Below, in pieces: positions 54,325 to 63,988 of a stretch of DNA of 64,000 nt (within the stretch, counting starts at the first letter, position 1; every line of letters starts with the position of its first letter). The position numbers and the translations under genes were made by a program. Below the pieces are notes generated by a model that was given only the letters and a program-made list of their open reading frames with translations, was not told where the DNA came from and searched no databases. Where the stretch lies: NCBI GenBank assembly GCA_013176395.1, contig JABMLP010000007.1, positions 496,001-560,000 on the forward strand, read 5' to 3'. The stretch comes from Venturia oleaginea. Lineage: Eukaryota; Ascomycota; Dothideomycetes; Venturiales; Venturiaceae.

Positions 54325-56173
54325 ACGTATTCCACCACCGAGCCGGCCATACCACCGAGCCGGCCACTTTTCCTTGGCACGATCAACTCATATTACGCCT
54401 CTTCAATTTTATCGCTATCAACAATAGATTCCAGGTCTGTCGTGCTGCTATCTGATTCAGAAGATATCTCAATATCCCTTTTACACGTTCGCGCATTGTG
54501 CCCAGTCGCGCCGCAGTTCCCACAGCGCCGTAAAGCTGGTCGGGCTATTTCTTGACTACCACTACCACGAGCCTTCTTTGATCCCTGAGGCGCGACAGAC
54601 GCCTCTGCAGCTACCTGCGCTGCTACAGTCCCATACTCTGTAGTACCACCTTGCTGGATCCACTTCCTTTTGCGCCATTTTCGCTTTGTCATTACTGCCA
54701 ATTGCTCTTCAAGCTCGCGATTGCGCGCAACAAGTAGAGCGTTTTGGTGTAGCATCAATTCAGCGCCCTTGACAAGCTGGGAAAAGCCTGTCTGCGCAGT
54801 AACTGGTGACCGAGTAAAGGACTCGCTTACGAGCTTGGATTGGGATCGAAATTCTTGAGTATTGCTTGGAGTCTTCGACTGCCACGGCGTCTCCTGCGGT
54901 GGGGGTGCTGGTGGGGTACGTAGCCGTACTTCAAGGCGATCCAATACCACCTCCGCGTTGATAGGGACTAGCCCTACCATCTCAAAAGCCTTTCGACAGT
55001 TCTCTTCTGTAAACACGTCGAAAAACGCGTCTTTGAAGGCTGGGAGGAAGCCTTCTTTGTTGATATGGTAGACGCGTCGACGTGCCAAGTCTCGAACTCG
55101 TTGAGAGTACTTGCACTTCAACGGCGAGAAGCAGACCACATCAAGCGGCTGGAAGATATGCGATGAATGAGGTGGCATACAGAGCGTTAGCATCTTATGT
55201 TCGAGGCAGTAGTCCTTGAAATCCTGGTTGAGATGGCTCTCATGGCCATCCAAGATGAGCAGCATATACCCCTCCACTTGACGCGCCCTTGTATACGCGT
55301 CAAAGTGCTTCGACCACTCAAGACCAAGCGCGTTGTTTGTCCAGCCGTTCTCAGAGACCGAGAGCTTCCAATTCCGCGGTATATCTGCCTCCTCATACCA
55401 CGCAGAGATGTGAACGCGTCCTTTGTAGATAATGAATGGCGGGGTCCCATACCCAGCGGCGCAGATGCTCTGGATAACTGTAACCCACTCGCGATCGCCT
55501 GGCTGGATCAAATTAGGCCGTGTACGTCTTTCAGAAGCTGTGACGACCTTCATTGACCCAATAACGCCCATCTGGAAGCCAATCTCGTCAAAGTTGTGCG
55601 TATCCTCGTCGTGGATGCCGTACTTTGCCTTAGTGCCTGCAACGAGCTTGAACCACGCGCCAATAATCTCTGGATCTTCCTGTAGTATCCTCTGCCTATC
55701 CTTAGCTCGATTGAAGGCCATCTTGAGCTCATCCGAGCGCGTTATAAACCTCTCAGCCCAGTTTTTCCCTACTGGCTCTCCACTGCGTACACCTAGTAGT
55801 TTATCCGCCACATCTGCCACCTCACACAGCCGGGGCGCGAATCCTCGCGAATCGAGGTCGAGGATGTATTGGACAATTGCCTGCTCTTCAGTCGTAGTGA
55901 GCTTGTGTTGGGAGTTGCGAGTATCTAGGCGATACGTGATTCCGTTGTATCGGCTAGTCAATGTTGAAGGAGATACATCAAACGCTTTAGCAGCGCGCCG
56001 GAGGCTTCGGAATTGGTGGATATTGTAGGCAGAAAGGGCAAGCTGAATTCTGCCTTCTCTGTTAGATAATTGCGCATTTTGTTGTTGAGAAATATCGTGT
56101 TAATGAGGGAGTTGGTCGTCTTGGCAGAAACTGACCAGCTCGGTGGGTTGACCAGCTCGGTGGTGGAACACGT
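54325..56173 (-). mobile_element. pogo/Fot1-like DNA transposon copy D
   Basis: Ends ACGTATTCCACCACCGAGCC at the left and the complement (ACGTGTTCC...) at the right. TA at 54323-54324 and 56174-56175. Length 1,849 bp. The terminal motif is CACCGAGCCGGCCA (left, twice) and CACCGAGCTGGTCA (right, twice). It is inserted exactly at the edge of a 40-bp inverted repeat. Confidence 0.92.
54393..56093 (-). CDS. DDE transposase, copy D (open frame, start codon lost)
   Basis: This is the only copy with an uninterrupted frame through helix-turn-helix, CENP-B-like domain, DD35D catalytic core and CCHC zinc knuckle (566 codons from 56093). The position aligning with the ATG of copies A and C reads ATT (56091-56093), and an in-frame TAA lies three codons upstream. 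The usual internal Met (Ala-Asp-Met-Ala-Asp in copies A and C) is Val here, so the next ATG falls after the DNA-binding region, in Lys-Met-Ala-Phe-Asn. Translation would need a non-ATG start, such as TTG at 55961. The C-terminus is slightly longer than in its relatives (Lys-Ile-Glu-Glu-Ala). Confidence 0.8.
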   Translation of the reverse strand: MSQQQNAQLSNREGRIQLALSAYNIHQFRSLRRAAKAFDVSPSTLTSRYNGITYRLDTRNSQHKLTTTEEQAIVQYILDLDSRGFAPRLCEVADVADKLLGVRSGEPVGKNWAERFITRSDELKMAFNRAKDRQRILQEDPEIIGAWFKLVAGTKAKYGIHDEDTHNFDEIGFQMGVIGSMKVVTASERRTRPNLIQPGDREWVTVIQSICAAGYGTPPFIIYKGRVHISAWYEEADIPRNWKLSVSENGWTNNALGLEWSKHFDAYTRARQVEGYMLLILDGHESHLNQDFKDYCLEHKMLTLCMPPHSSHIFQPLDVVCFSPLKCKYSQRVRDLARRRVYHINKEGFLPAFKDAFFDVFTEENCRKAFEMVGLVPINAEVVLDRLEVRLRTPPAPPPQETPWQSKTPSNTQEFRSQSKLVSESFTRSPVTAQTGFSQLVKGAELMLHQNALLVARNRELEEQLAVMTKRKWRKRKWIQQGGTTEYGTVAAQVAAEASVAPQGSKKARGSGSQEIARPALRRCGNCGATGHNARTCKRDIEISSESDSSTTDLESIVDSDKIEEA

Positions 56174-56269
56174 TACAAGCTATCCTTCCTGTACTTACAC
56201 TTTCTTCCTTGTATTTCAAAGTATCTAAGTACAAGGAAGAAAGTGTAAGTACAGGAAGGATAGCTTGTA
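56174..56269. repeat. Perfect 40-bp inverted repeat with 16-bp loop
   Basis: Arms 56174-56213 and 56230-56269 are exact reverse complements of 40 nt, starting TACAAGCTATCCTTCC and ending TTGTA. The spacer is 16 nt. RNA from either strand would fold into a long hairpin. The first two bases are the TA duplicated by transposon D. Confidence 0.95.
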
Positions 56270-56482
56270 TATATAATCCTCCTCTTACAACTAGATCCTT
56301 GTAGAATGTATCTTTAAATGGAACATGACAGCTTGCAGAATAACAAGAGAACAATTGAAAATCCAGTCATGGATAAGCTAGGGAGAAGGATTCCATCCAT
56401 TGACAGTTTAGATCCTTAGACTTCGATCCGACCCGCCCCGCCAAGGCTAGGGGCACCGTTTAGTAAATGGGGCGGGGGGAGA

Positions 56483-56706
56483 TGTTACAGATCACCTCAA
56501 GGCTGAAGAGCAGGAAGGCAGGACTCGCAAAGAATGGTTGGATGATAAGAAGTTATTGCTAGAACTGATAATGGAGGGGAATTCTTCGAGCACACAGGAT
56601 GAGATTGGTGCGACGGAGCCAGTCCTAAAGGAGAATAGTACGTGCAGAAGTCACGTGATATTCCCACGGTTCCTACAGGTCTTGGCAAGGCTTACAGGTG
56701 TGGGAA
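56483..56706 (+). repeat. LTR fragment, family TGTTACAG, preceded by a polypurine tract
   Basis: TGTTACAG at 56483 directly follows GGGGCGGGGGGAGA, a polypurine tract, so this is the start of a 3' LTR. It matches 3648 onward for ~220 bp, then is cut by the next insertion after CAGGTGTGGGAA. Confidence 0.75.
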
Positions 56707-58427
56707 TCCCAGTTATGGCAGTGGCAAGAGTAGGTGCGCGACACAGTAAGCAGTAAGGGCGCATAGAAGGAGCTTATTAGCGGCAGGTCCCCTCCTTGTA
56801 AGCTGGCAGACGTAGCCTTGAGCCTCACCCCAGACTGTTGCGTCCCAGTTATGGCATTGGCAAGAGTTGGCGCGCGATACAGCAAGTAGGGAGAACGATT
56901 AGGAGCAGATAGGCTCCGACCATAAGACAGCAGGTCTATAGCACGATTGGCGCCATACAATACGGCAGCTACCGACAGCCTCGTCTACGGGCATACCCGG
57001 AGTATCACACCCAAGCAGCGAAATCACGACTACGATGGTTACTATTGTCTCCAGCATCACACAACCAAATACACCTGTCGCATAGGAATCTGGTGTAAGG
57101 CAACTTTCACAAGCAGAAACATACTTAGGGAACCCATTGGCCTTGAGGGATAAGGCGAAACAGATAGACAAGCTGAGCATTAGAGGGAGACTGTAGATAG
57201 AAGGATAGCGAAACACGAGGCATTGCCTCTTGGAGTCTACATAGCACAGATATACTAATAATAATCAGGATTTATTGTTGTATGTAGGGCTCTGATGTGC
57301 CTGTGCCAACATCCACTGTATTTACAAGGGGTATAAAACCATGTGAGACCAAAGACATGGAAAATTCCCTTCCGTTCTTTCCTGAGAAGTTTGATAACCG
57401 TACTAGTCGGCCTCTCCCTTCCCTTTCTGCTTGTCTCTGAGTGCTATTCGGGTCAACACTATAGCGAGGTCGATTGCTCCAAAACCGTGTCGTAACACCT
57501 CTATGTAGAGTGACTGCATTTTAACCGTACCCAGGCGGGCCTGGGTGGGAGCGGTTATTCTGTAACTGTTGTTCGCCTTTCCCTGGCGATGACTTTCTGT
57601 GTGTGCCCATTATCCTTGATCTAAATTCAAGCCTGAATTCGTTATCTGCTTCTTTACTGTTCCTCCGTGCTTATACCGTGTCTGTACCGTGCCTTCGCCC
57701 GCCTATATCCGCATGCCTCTCGCCCTTATCCGAAAGGGCACCCAAGAATCCTCCTATCATCTTCTTTCCGCCTTAGAAGTTCTTCCCTACTGTTTGTTGA
57801 TGGCACCCTGGAGAACCAATCCAGTTCCGTACCTAGTTTTCTGTCCGTGTAGGGTTGAAGGGTTTTATCGCGATATCGTGCGGAGGAGGATAGAGGTCGA
57901 GGACGGCTCGATGCTCGCCTGGTACGTGGGAGGTCGTTCTTTACGTTTGTTTAATTGATCCTGTTGTTGCCGGTGTGTCTGGGCCTTTTCGGCGATGGTG
58001 TGCTCGCGGTACGGTCGTGGTGCAACGTGGCCTCTTGCTGCGCGAGTGCGACGACGGGCAACCACCACGAGCGTGCGTTGATCTGATCGGCTCTGGTCAC
58101 TGCCCTACATCTGAGATGTGGCGAGATGAATACAGGTTCGTAGCCTCCGCCTCGTACAGGCTCAGATTTCGACTTTGGAGGCCAGCACAGATATACTAGC
58201 AGAATGACCAGTATCTACAAGAGCCAGCGGGCATTTGGAGATACTGGTTAAGGGAAAAGGGGGAGGGCCGAGGGGACAGCTGGTCTTGTTTCAGTGAACG
58301 GGGCGAAGTGGGGCGCGGTGGATTATATAATCTATCACGTGTCGGCTGTCTGATGAAGTCCTCCTAACCGGACATAGCTGCCTGATTAAGCGGCTGCAAC
58401 CGAGTAGGATAAAATCAATCAATCAAT
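56707..58427 (+). mobile_element. Non-autonomous non-LTR element, copy 3 (5'-truncated, with insertion)
   Basis: Matches copy 2 from its inner TCCCAGTTATGGC repeat to the 3' end in two parts (56707-57257 and 58199-58427), ending in (AATC)n. The flanks carry the same 12 bp, CAGGTGTGGGAA, at 56695-56706 and 58428-58439. It is interrupted by a 926-bp insert. Confidence 0.75.
57258..58183 (-). mobile_element. Unidentified 926-bp insertion with 15-bp target duplication
   Basis: Flanked by AGCACAGATATACTA at 57243-57257 and 58184-58198, and it splits copy 3 precisely at that site. On the minus strand it ends in ATTATTAT, a simple tail, which suggests a non-LTR retroelement fragment. It has only short frames (for example plus 57689-57958) and no domain I recognise. 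Confidence 0.7.
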
Positions 58428-58432
58428 CAGGT

Positions 58433-59206
58433 GTGGGAAGTGGGGCGGGAAACAACCAAAGAAACATCAACATCTTCACTGACAACCAGGCAGCGATACG
58501 CTCGCTGACCAGGCCAGAGGGTCGATCAGGGGAATACATAGTCAAGCAAATTGTTGAACGCATCACACAAATCCACGACTACGGAACAATCGTGAATGTA
58601 CGATGGATCCCCGCTCATGAGGGGATTGACGGGAACGAGGCCGCCGACAAAGCCGCGAAGGAGGCTACCGGATGGAGAAAAGAGGGAGGGAGGACCGAGA
58701 GCCGACAGGCCATTCGAGCTGTACCCACTAAGAACGACACTTAAGACATGGTGCTGGAAGATGGCAAAGGGACTATGGCTGACCAGTTGGAGGGCCGAGA
58801 CAAAGGGGAAAGCCACGAGGAGATATACACCCAAGCCTACTAAGAGGGTGCTCCAGCTCCATCAAGACCGGAGCAAGCGAGAAAGTGCAATCCTCGTACA
58901 GATGAGAACTGAAAAGATTGGACCTTCCTCTTCAGCCGACGTGTCCCAGGTATCCTAGATTCCAGATGTGACTGCCGTGAGGGGACGCAGACCGTGGCCC
59001 ACATCCTTTGGGAATGCCGCAAGCTCCGGGACATCCGAAGAGAAGAACTGGGCCGCTTTCCAGGACGAAACAACCTCTGGACTATTCTGACTGCGCACAA
59101 GTTAGCCACTAAAGCCATCAGATTTATGGAACGTACGCGGATCCTTGGGCATGTAGGATCGAGAACGCGTAGACGACGTCGTGCATTTGGGGGAGACTGT
59201 AGGTAG
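58433..59206 (+). pseudogene. Non-LTR retrotransposon ORF2 C-terminus: RNase H and zinc knuckle
   Basis: 58433-58744 encodes an RNase H domain: Asn-Ile-Phe-Thr-Asp-Asn-Gln-Ala-Ala-Ile, Trp-Ile-Pro-Ala-His-Glu-Gly-Ile-Asp-Gly-Asn-Glu-Ala-Ala-Asp-Lys-Ala-Ala. After a frameshift near 58740 the next piece continues to about 58958. Then 58960-59206 encodes Cys-Asp-Cys-Arg-Glu-Gly...Val-Ala-His-Ile-Leu-Trp-Glu-Cys, the C-terminal Cys/His motif typical of fungal Tad1-type LINEs. The reverse transcriptase is absent (5'-truncated). The following ~150 bp of 3' UTR match the 3' end of the non-autonomous copies. Confidence 0.8.
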
Positions 59207-59360
59207 GCGGACAGCGAAACACAAGGCATTGCCTCTCGGAGTCTAGACAATGCAGATTCGCTAGTGGGACAACCAGTATCTACAAAAGCAGGCAAGGCAT
59301 TTGGAGATAGTGGTTGAGGGATAGAGGGAAGGATGGAGGGGACAGCTGGTCTTGTTTACA

Positions 59361-59818
59361 TTGATTGATTGATTGATTGATTTTATCCTACTCGGTTGCA
59401 GCCGCTTAATCAGGCAGCTATGTCCGGTTAGGAGGACTTCATCAGACAGCCGACACGTGATAGATTATATAATCCACCGCGCCCCACTTCGCCCCGTTCA
59501 CTGAAACAAGACCAGCTGTCCCCTCCGTCCTCCCTCTTTTCCCTTAACCAGTATCTCCAAATGCCCGCTGGCTCTTTTAGATACTGGTTATTCTGCTAGT
59601 ATATCTGTGCTATGTAGACTCAAGAGGCAATGCCTCGTGCTTCGCTAACCTTTTACCTACAGTCTCCCTCTAATGCTCAGCTTTGTCTATCTGTTTCGCC
59701 TTATCCCTCGAGGTCAATGGGTTCCCTAAGTATGTTTCTGCTTGTGAAAGTTGCCTTGCACCAGATTCCTATGCGGCGGTGTATTTGGTTGTGTGATGCT
59801 GGAGACAATAGTAACCAT
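59361..59818 (-). mobile_element. Non-autonomous non-LTR element, copy 4 (cut by gypsy LTR)
   Basis: It starts at its reversed tail (TTGATTGATTGATTGATTG...) and continues in minus orientation like copy 1. It is then cut at GTAACCAT by the gypsy LTR. Confidence 0.75.
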
Positions 59819-59819
59819 C

Positions 59820-59995
59820 TATTACGGGACGGTAGCTGGAAAGACGCAGCATACTCGTAGCCAAAGATTGTTTAGATTCAGTTAAAGAGTGAAGGTATCT
59901 ACAAACAGAGAACCTCAATGAGGTTCTTTCTCTATACTAGGCTCAATCAGGCTTAGGCTCTTAGCCTATACCAACCATGGGCCATGCCCATAACA
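59820..59995 (-). repeat. 3' LTR of the chromodomain gypsy element (about 176 bp)
   Basis: On the minus strand it starts TGTTATGGGC at 59995 and ends near CCGTAATAG at 59820. A polypurine tract (GTAAGGAGGGGGGTA) lies immediately upstream at 59997-60011, overlapping the pol stop codon. It is inserted in copy 4 of the non-autonomous element. The other LTR is beyond the window. Confidence 0.8.
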
Positions 59996-60007
59996 TTACC
60001 CCCCTCC

Positions 60008-63000
60008 TTACCGGGTGTGCAGGACTAAAGAGGGTGTGGTAGGTGGGATAATCAAACAGACAAACGCCATACATCGCTTCTGCCAGCTTGTAGCAGATTC
60101 GAAGGCGCTGGCCACCGCTACTCGGTTTCTTCGGGCCCCTGTTTGAGCTCCTATATCTTCGCCGACACCGTCGCCCTTGCCATACTCTGCCTCGAAGCGG
60201 TCTAAGTCCTCGACTTCTGTGAACAATGAACGTGGCTGCCAATCGGGATCTGCATAGCCTTTCCATTTGATTAATAACTGACGAACCCAGCCTCGCCCAA
60301 CCCGTTTCTTCTCTGCGCGAAGTATACGTTCTACTTCAAACTCAGCCTCTGTTTCTTCGGTTTGAGGCACTAATGGTGGCGGCTGGGTATCATCGGATTC
60401 TTGTGAGGGCAGTGTGTCGGTTGCGGCTCGGCGGAGTAGGTCAACGTGGAAACGGTTATGGATACCACTTGGCAGGTCAGCCAGCTCGTATACCATCGGG
60501 GAGATCTGGTTCTCGACAGTGTATTTGGCTTGCGTCCACGACAGTTTCTTTGATAGCTGCGGAGTATTGATATTCCTAAGGTTCAACCAGACTTTGTCGC
60601 CCTTTTTTAACGTTTCGGCAGCTTGACGTGACCTGTTGGCGTCGTTCTCCATCTTCTGCTGGGACCAGGCCATCGCTGCCTGTGCATATTCTTGTGCCTC
60701 TTCTATTCGTTGCACAAAGGTCTCGGCATCGGCTGTTGGTGAGTTACTGGGTGAGATTCGTTGTACTTTCTGGATTGGTTCCGCATGGTAGCCGTGGGTT
60801 AGATAGAATGGACTCATCCCTGTGACTGAAGAGTCACGATTGTTCAGTGCTAACATAGCCGTAGGTAGTAGCGTTGGCCAGTCTAGTTGGGAGTATGCGA
60901 TGAAGGCGCGGAGATAGCGTAGAACTTCCTGGTTCATGCGCTCGGTCGCGCCATCAGTCTGTGGATGAAAGGCTGTAGAGAGTCTCTGCTCAATCTTTGT
61001 AAGTTCGCAAAGCTTCCTCCAAAAACGACCTGTCCAATTGCTGCCTCTGTCCGACGTCAATGCCATGGGAAATCCGTGGTAGCGATAGTGGCATTGTAAG
61101 AACCTTTTCGCGCACTCTTTGGCGCTCATTGTAGTCATAGCCTCCAACGTAACACTTTTGAGGAGGCGATCTGTGATAACCATGAGGTATTTTGGGCCGT
61201 TTTCCTCTGCGGGCAAATCAGTCATGAAATCGATTGATAGCTCGCTGTGGAAGCGGGCCGGGATTGGAAGTGGTTTCAGAAGACCTCGCTTCTTATCACG
61301 CCATATTCCTGTTCTCCCACATACGTCGCAATTACGTACAAACTGCCGGACTGTCTTGTATTGTTGGGGCCAAAAGAAACTTCTGGATAGAATCGCAAGC
61401 GTGCTATCTCTCCCTGGGTGTCCAGTAACATGGGAATCGTGAGTTTGTTGGACCAGCGTTGTTCGCAGCGGTTCCCAATCTGGTACCCATAGGATCCCTC
61501 TTCTCGTGACCGCGCCGTGGTCGTCTACTTCGCATTCGGGTAGCTGTACCGACAACTTGAGCTCTGGAGGAAAGGAACGTTCGCCAGTAACTATAGCCGT
61601 ATGAATAGCTTCGTAGGATTGGTCCTCTGCTATTGCGCGATCCCAGAGAAGTTGTAACTCTGGTTTCTCGAAAAGATCGCATCCTTTTGCAACTGACCGG
61701 TTTTGACCGTACCTAGTAGTGGACCGGTGTTGACCGTTTTCGGCAGTCAGCTGGTGTCGACCGTCCAGTCCAGTATTTTGCTGGGGCTCCCGTATAACGT
61801 CCCATGTACTATTGGATGTATTCGGTGTATTGACTGGGCAGATAAGGGCTTGTATTGCGATTGTTTCGGTCGTCCTCTCGGAAAGAGGAGGAAGCCATTC
61901 GTCCTTGATCAACTGGGCCACTCGCCCTTGTAGTCTCTCGTCGTTCTTGTCATGTGGCATATCTTGATGTCTTCTTGATAGTGCGTCTGGTCTTTGCGCT
62001 AGTTTTCCGGCGCGAAATTCCAGCTGGAATTGGTACTCAGATAGAATTAGCGACCATCTTGCTTGTCTCTCTGACAAACGCTGCGCTGTCATAAAGTAGC
62101 GGAGATTCTTGTGATCGGTAAGGACTTTGAAAGGTGCTGCAACACTGCGTAGTTCTCCTCTCCAGTGTTCAATGGACTTGATTACTGCCAGTAATTCTTT
62201 ATCGTGGATCTCGTAGTTACATTCAGCCGCAGTGAGCTTGCGGGAGAAGTATGCTACTGGTCGTAGTTTTCCTTTCATATCCTTCTGCGACAACGTGCCT
62301 CCCAGCGCGTAGCCAGAGCAGTCGCACTCGAGTACCGTATCCAGGTCTGGATTCCAGTGAGCCAGTATTGGGGCGGAGATGAATAGCTCCTTCAAGACTT
62401 GAAAGGCGTTCTCATGTTCTTTGTTCCAGACAAAAGCGACGGCCTTCCGTGTTAACTTGATTAAGGGGTCGGAGAGCTCTGAGAAGTTGTCGATGAAGTC
62501 TCGGTAGAAATTTGCAAAGCCTAGGAAGGAGCGTACACCTGTGACATTGACTGGAGCCTCCCATTCTTTAATCGCGGCAACTTTCTCTGGGTCGACTTTG
62601 ATCCCTTCTCCTGCAGTGATAATGAACCCCAGATATTTGACCTCCTGAACAGCAAACTCGCACTTGCTTAAGTCTAGCCGAAGTCCAGCAGTCTTGAGCT
62701 TGGCAAGAATTTGGTTAACCTTAACCATGTGATCCAGATAGTCGCCGTCGCTCCATATCAAGACATCGTCCATGTAGGCTGAACAGCAGATATCTAGGGA
62801 TTCCCGTAGGACTCCGTTGATGTATCGTTGAAAGCTCGCGGGTGCGCCAGCTAGTCCGAAGGGGGTAACTAGCCATTCGAATAGTCCAAATCGAGTGCGA
62901 AAAGCCGTTTTCCACTCATCGCCGTGCTTGATGCGGAGCCGATGAAATGCCGCTCTGACGTCAAGTTTGGTGTACCAACGCGCTGTTGCTAGATTTCGTA

Positions 63001-63988
63001 GGGTTTCTCGGATTAGTGGCAATGGGTAGCGGTCCGATCGAGTGATTCGATTCAGTGCCCGATAGTCTACACACATCCGAATACCTCCACCTGGTTTCCT
63101 TACAAATAAGACTGGGGCTGCCGCTGGTGAGTTGCTGGCGCGTATCCAGCCCTTGTCCATATAGTCCGAAAGTGTTTTTCGTAGGACTAATAGCTCTTCC
63201 CTCGACATGCCGTATAATGGGCCCCAAGGAACTTCTGCCTCGCGACCTTGTTCATCTCGTATCAATTCGATAACGTGATCGCGACCCTCTTGATGGGGCG
63301 CGATCTCTCCGTCTTCGTCGTCGAGAAAGGCATCAGCATGCTCTGCTATTTCTTCTGGTATCTCTTGTCGCATTTCTTCCTCAGTCTTTCTCTGTTTTCT
63401 TTCTGCTAACTTGCTTAGGGCCTTGTTGATATCCGACATCGAGATAGCCAGCACTTGTGTACCATCCGGTCCATCTCTTCTCAACCGTCGCTGGGCCCTT
63501 CCAACAATAGCTGCAAATACAGATCCTGACACTAGACAAGCCGCCCGCACGTGAGCGAGCCGGTCTCGCGCTTTGGTGTTCTGTTCTAGCCACCCCTTTT
63601 CTCTTACCGTGATGCGCTGGGATCCTTGACCAATAAGCAGCTTTCTCTTAGCTGCTATATATCGCACCCAGTTTCTCTCTGCCCATGCCTTGCCTAGGAT
63701 AATAGGGAAGCTCAATCCTTTCACTATATACCCATAGACTCGCTCTGCTCGACCATCAATGTCGATCGTAGCGTAGGTCATGTGCGTAATACGGAGGTCT
63801 TCTCCGTTCTCGTGGCTCTCTTTAGCCAGTGCCAATTGTTTGGTGTCAATTGGGATGCGCGGTAGACGATGTGTTTGGACACTCTTCTCGCTGAAAGCAG
63901 CATAAGGGAGGCAGCCGTTATCAAAGAAGGATTCGGTGAAAGAAGTTCCATTGATCAAGGTATCTATCAAGAAGGGTGTACTTTCCAT
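60008..63988 (-). CDS. Pol polyprotein of a chromodomain Ty3/gypsy retrotransposon
   Basis: 1,326 codons without a stop; the frame stays open to the window edge, so the true start and gag may lie outside. Order: retropepsin-like segment (~1-130, Phe-Asp-Asn-Gly-Cys), reverse transcriptase (~255-440, core Tyr-Met-Asp-Asp about 405), RNase H (~545-670, Cys-Asp-Cys-Ser-Gly-Tyr-Ala), integrase HHCC zinc finger (~850-892, His...His...Cys-Asp-Val-Cys), integrase catalytic core (~915-1075, Ser-Ile-Asp-Phe, Ser-Asp-Arg-Gly-Ser, Asn-Gln-Glu) and a chromodomain (~1215-1270, Val-Glu-Arg-Ile-Leu...Leu-Ile-Lys-Trp-Lys-Gly-Tyr). It is a chromovirus-type retrotransposon; the chromodomain would steer integration to marked chromatin. 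The intact frame and its place as the outermost insertion suggest a recent arrival. Confidence 0.95.
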   Translation of the reverse strand: MESTPFLIDTLINGTSFTESFFDNGCLPYAAFSEKSVQTHRLPRIPIDTKQLALAKESHENGEDLRITHMTYATIDIDGRAERVYGYIVKGLSFPIILGKAWAERNWVRYIAAKRKLLIGQGSQRITVREKGWLEQNTKARDRLAHVRAACLVSGSVFAAIVGRAQRRLRRDGPDGTQVLAISMSDINKALSKLAERKQRKTEEEMRQEIPEEIAEHADAFLDDEDGEIAPHQEGRDHVIELIRDEQGREAEVPWGPLYGMSREELLVLRKTLSDYMDKGWIRASNSPAAAPVLFVRKPGGGIRMCVDYRALNRITRSDRYPLPLIRETLRNLATARWYTKLDVRAAFHRLRIKHGDEWKTAFRTRFGLFEWLVTPFGLAGAPASFQRYINGVLRESLDICCSAYMDDVLIWSDGDYLDHMVKVNQILAKLKTAGLRLDLSKCEFAVQEVKYLGFIITAGEGIKVDPEKVAAIKEWEAPVNVTGVRSFLGFANFYRDFIDNFSELSDPLIKLTRKAVAFVWNKEHENAFQVLKELFISAPILAHWNPDLDTVLECDCSGYALGGTLSQKDMKGKLRPVAYFSRKLTAAECNYEIHDKELLAVIKSIEHWRGELRSVAAPFKVLTDHKNLRYFMTAQRLSERQARWSLILSEYQFQLEFRAGKLAQRPDALSRRHQDMPHDKNDERLQGRVAQLIKDEWLPPLSERTTETIAIQALICPVNTPNTSNSTWDVIREPQQNTGLDGRHQLTAENGQHRSTTRYGQNRSVAKGCDLFEKPELQLLWDRAIAEDQSYEAIHTAIVTGERSFPPELKLSVQLPECEVDDHGAVTRRGILWVPDWEPLRTTLVQQTHDSHVTGHPGRDSTLAILSRSFFWPQQYKTVRQFVRNCDVCGRTGIWRDKKRGLLKPLPIPARFHSELSIDFMTDLPAEENGPKYLMVITDRLLKSVTLEAMTTMSAKECAKRFLQCHYRYHGFPMALTSDRGSNWTGRFWRKLCELTKIEQRLSTAFHPQTDGATERMNQEVLRYLRAFIAYSQLDWPTLLPTAMLALNNRDSSVTGMSPFYLTHGYHAEPIQKVQRISPSNSPTADAETFVQRIEEAQEYAQAAMAWSQQKMENDANRSRQAAETLKKGDKVWLNLRNINTPQLSKKLSWTQAKYTVENQISPMVYELADLPSGIHNRFHVDLLRRAATDTLPSQESDDTQPPPLVPQTEETEAEFEVERILRAEKKRVGRGWVRQLLIKWKGYADPDWQPRSLFTEVEDLDRFEAEYGKGDGVGEDIGAQTGARRNRVAVASAFESATSWQKRCMAFVCLIIPPTTPSLVLHTR

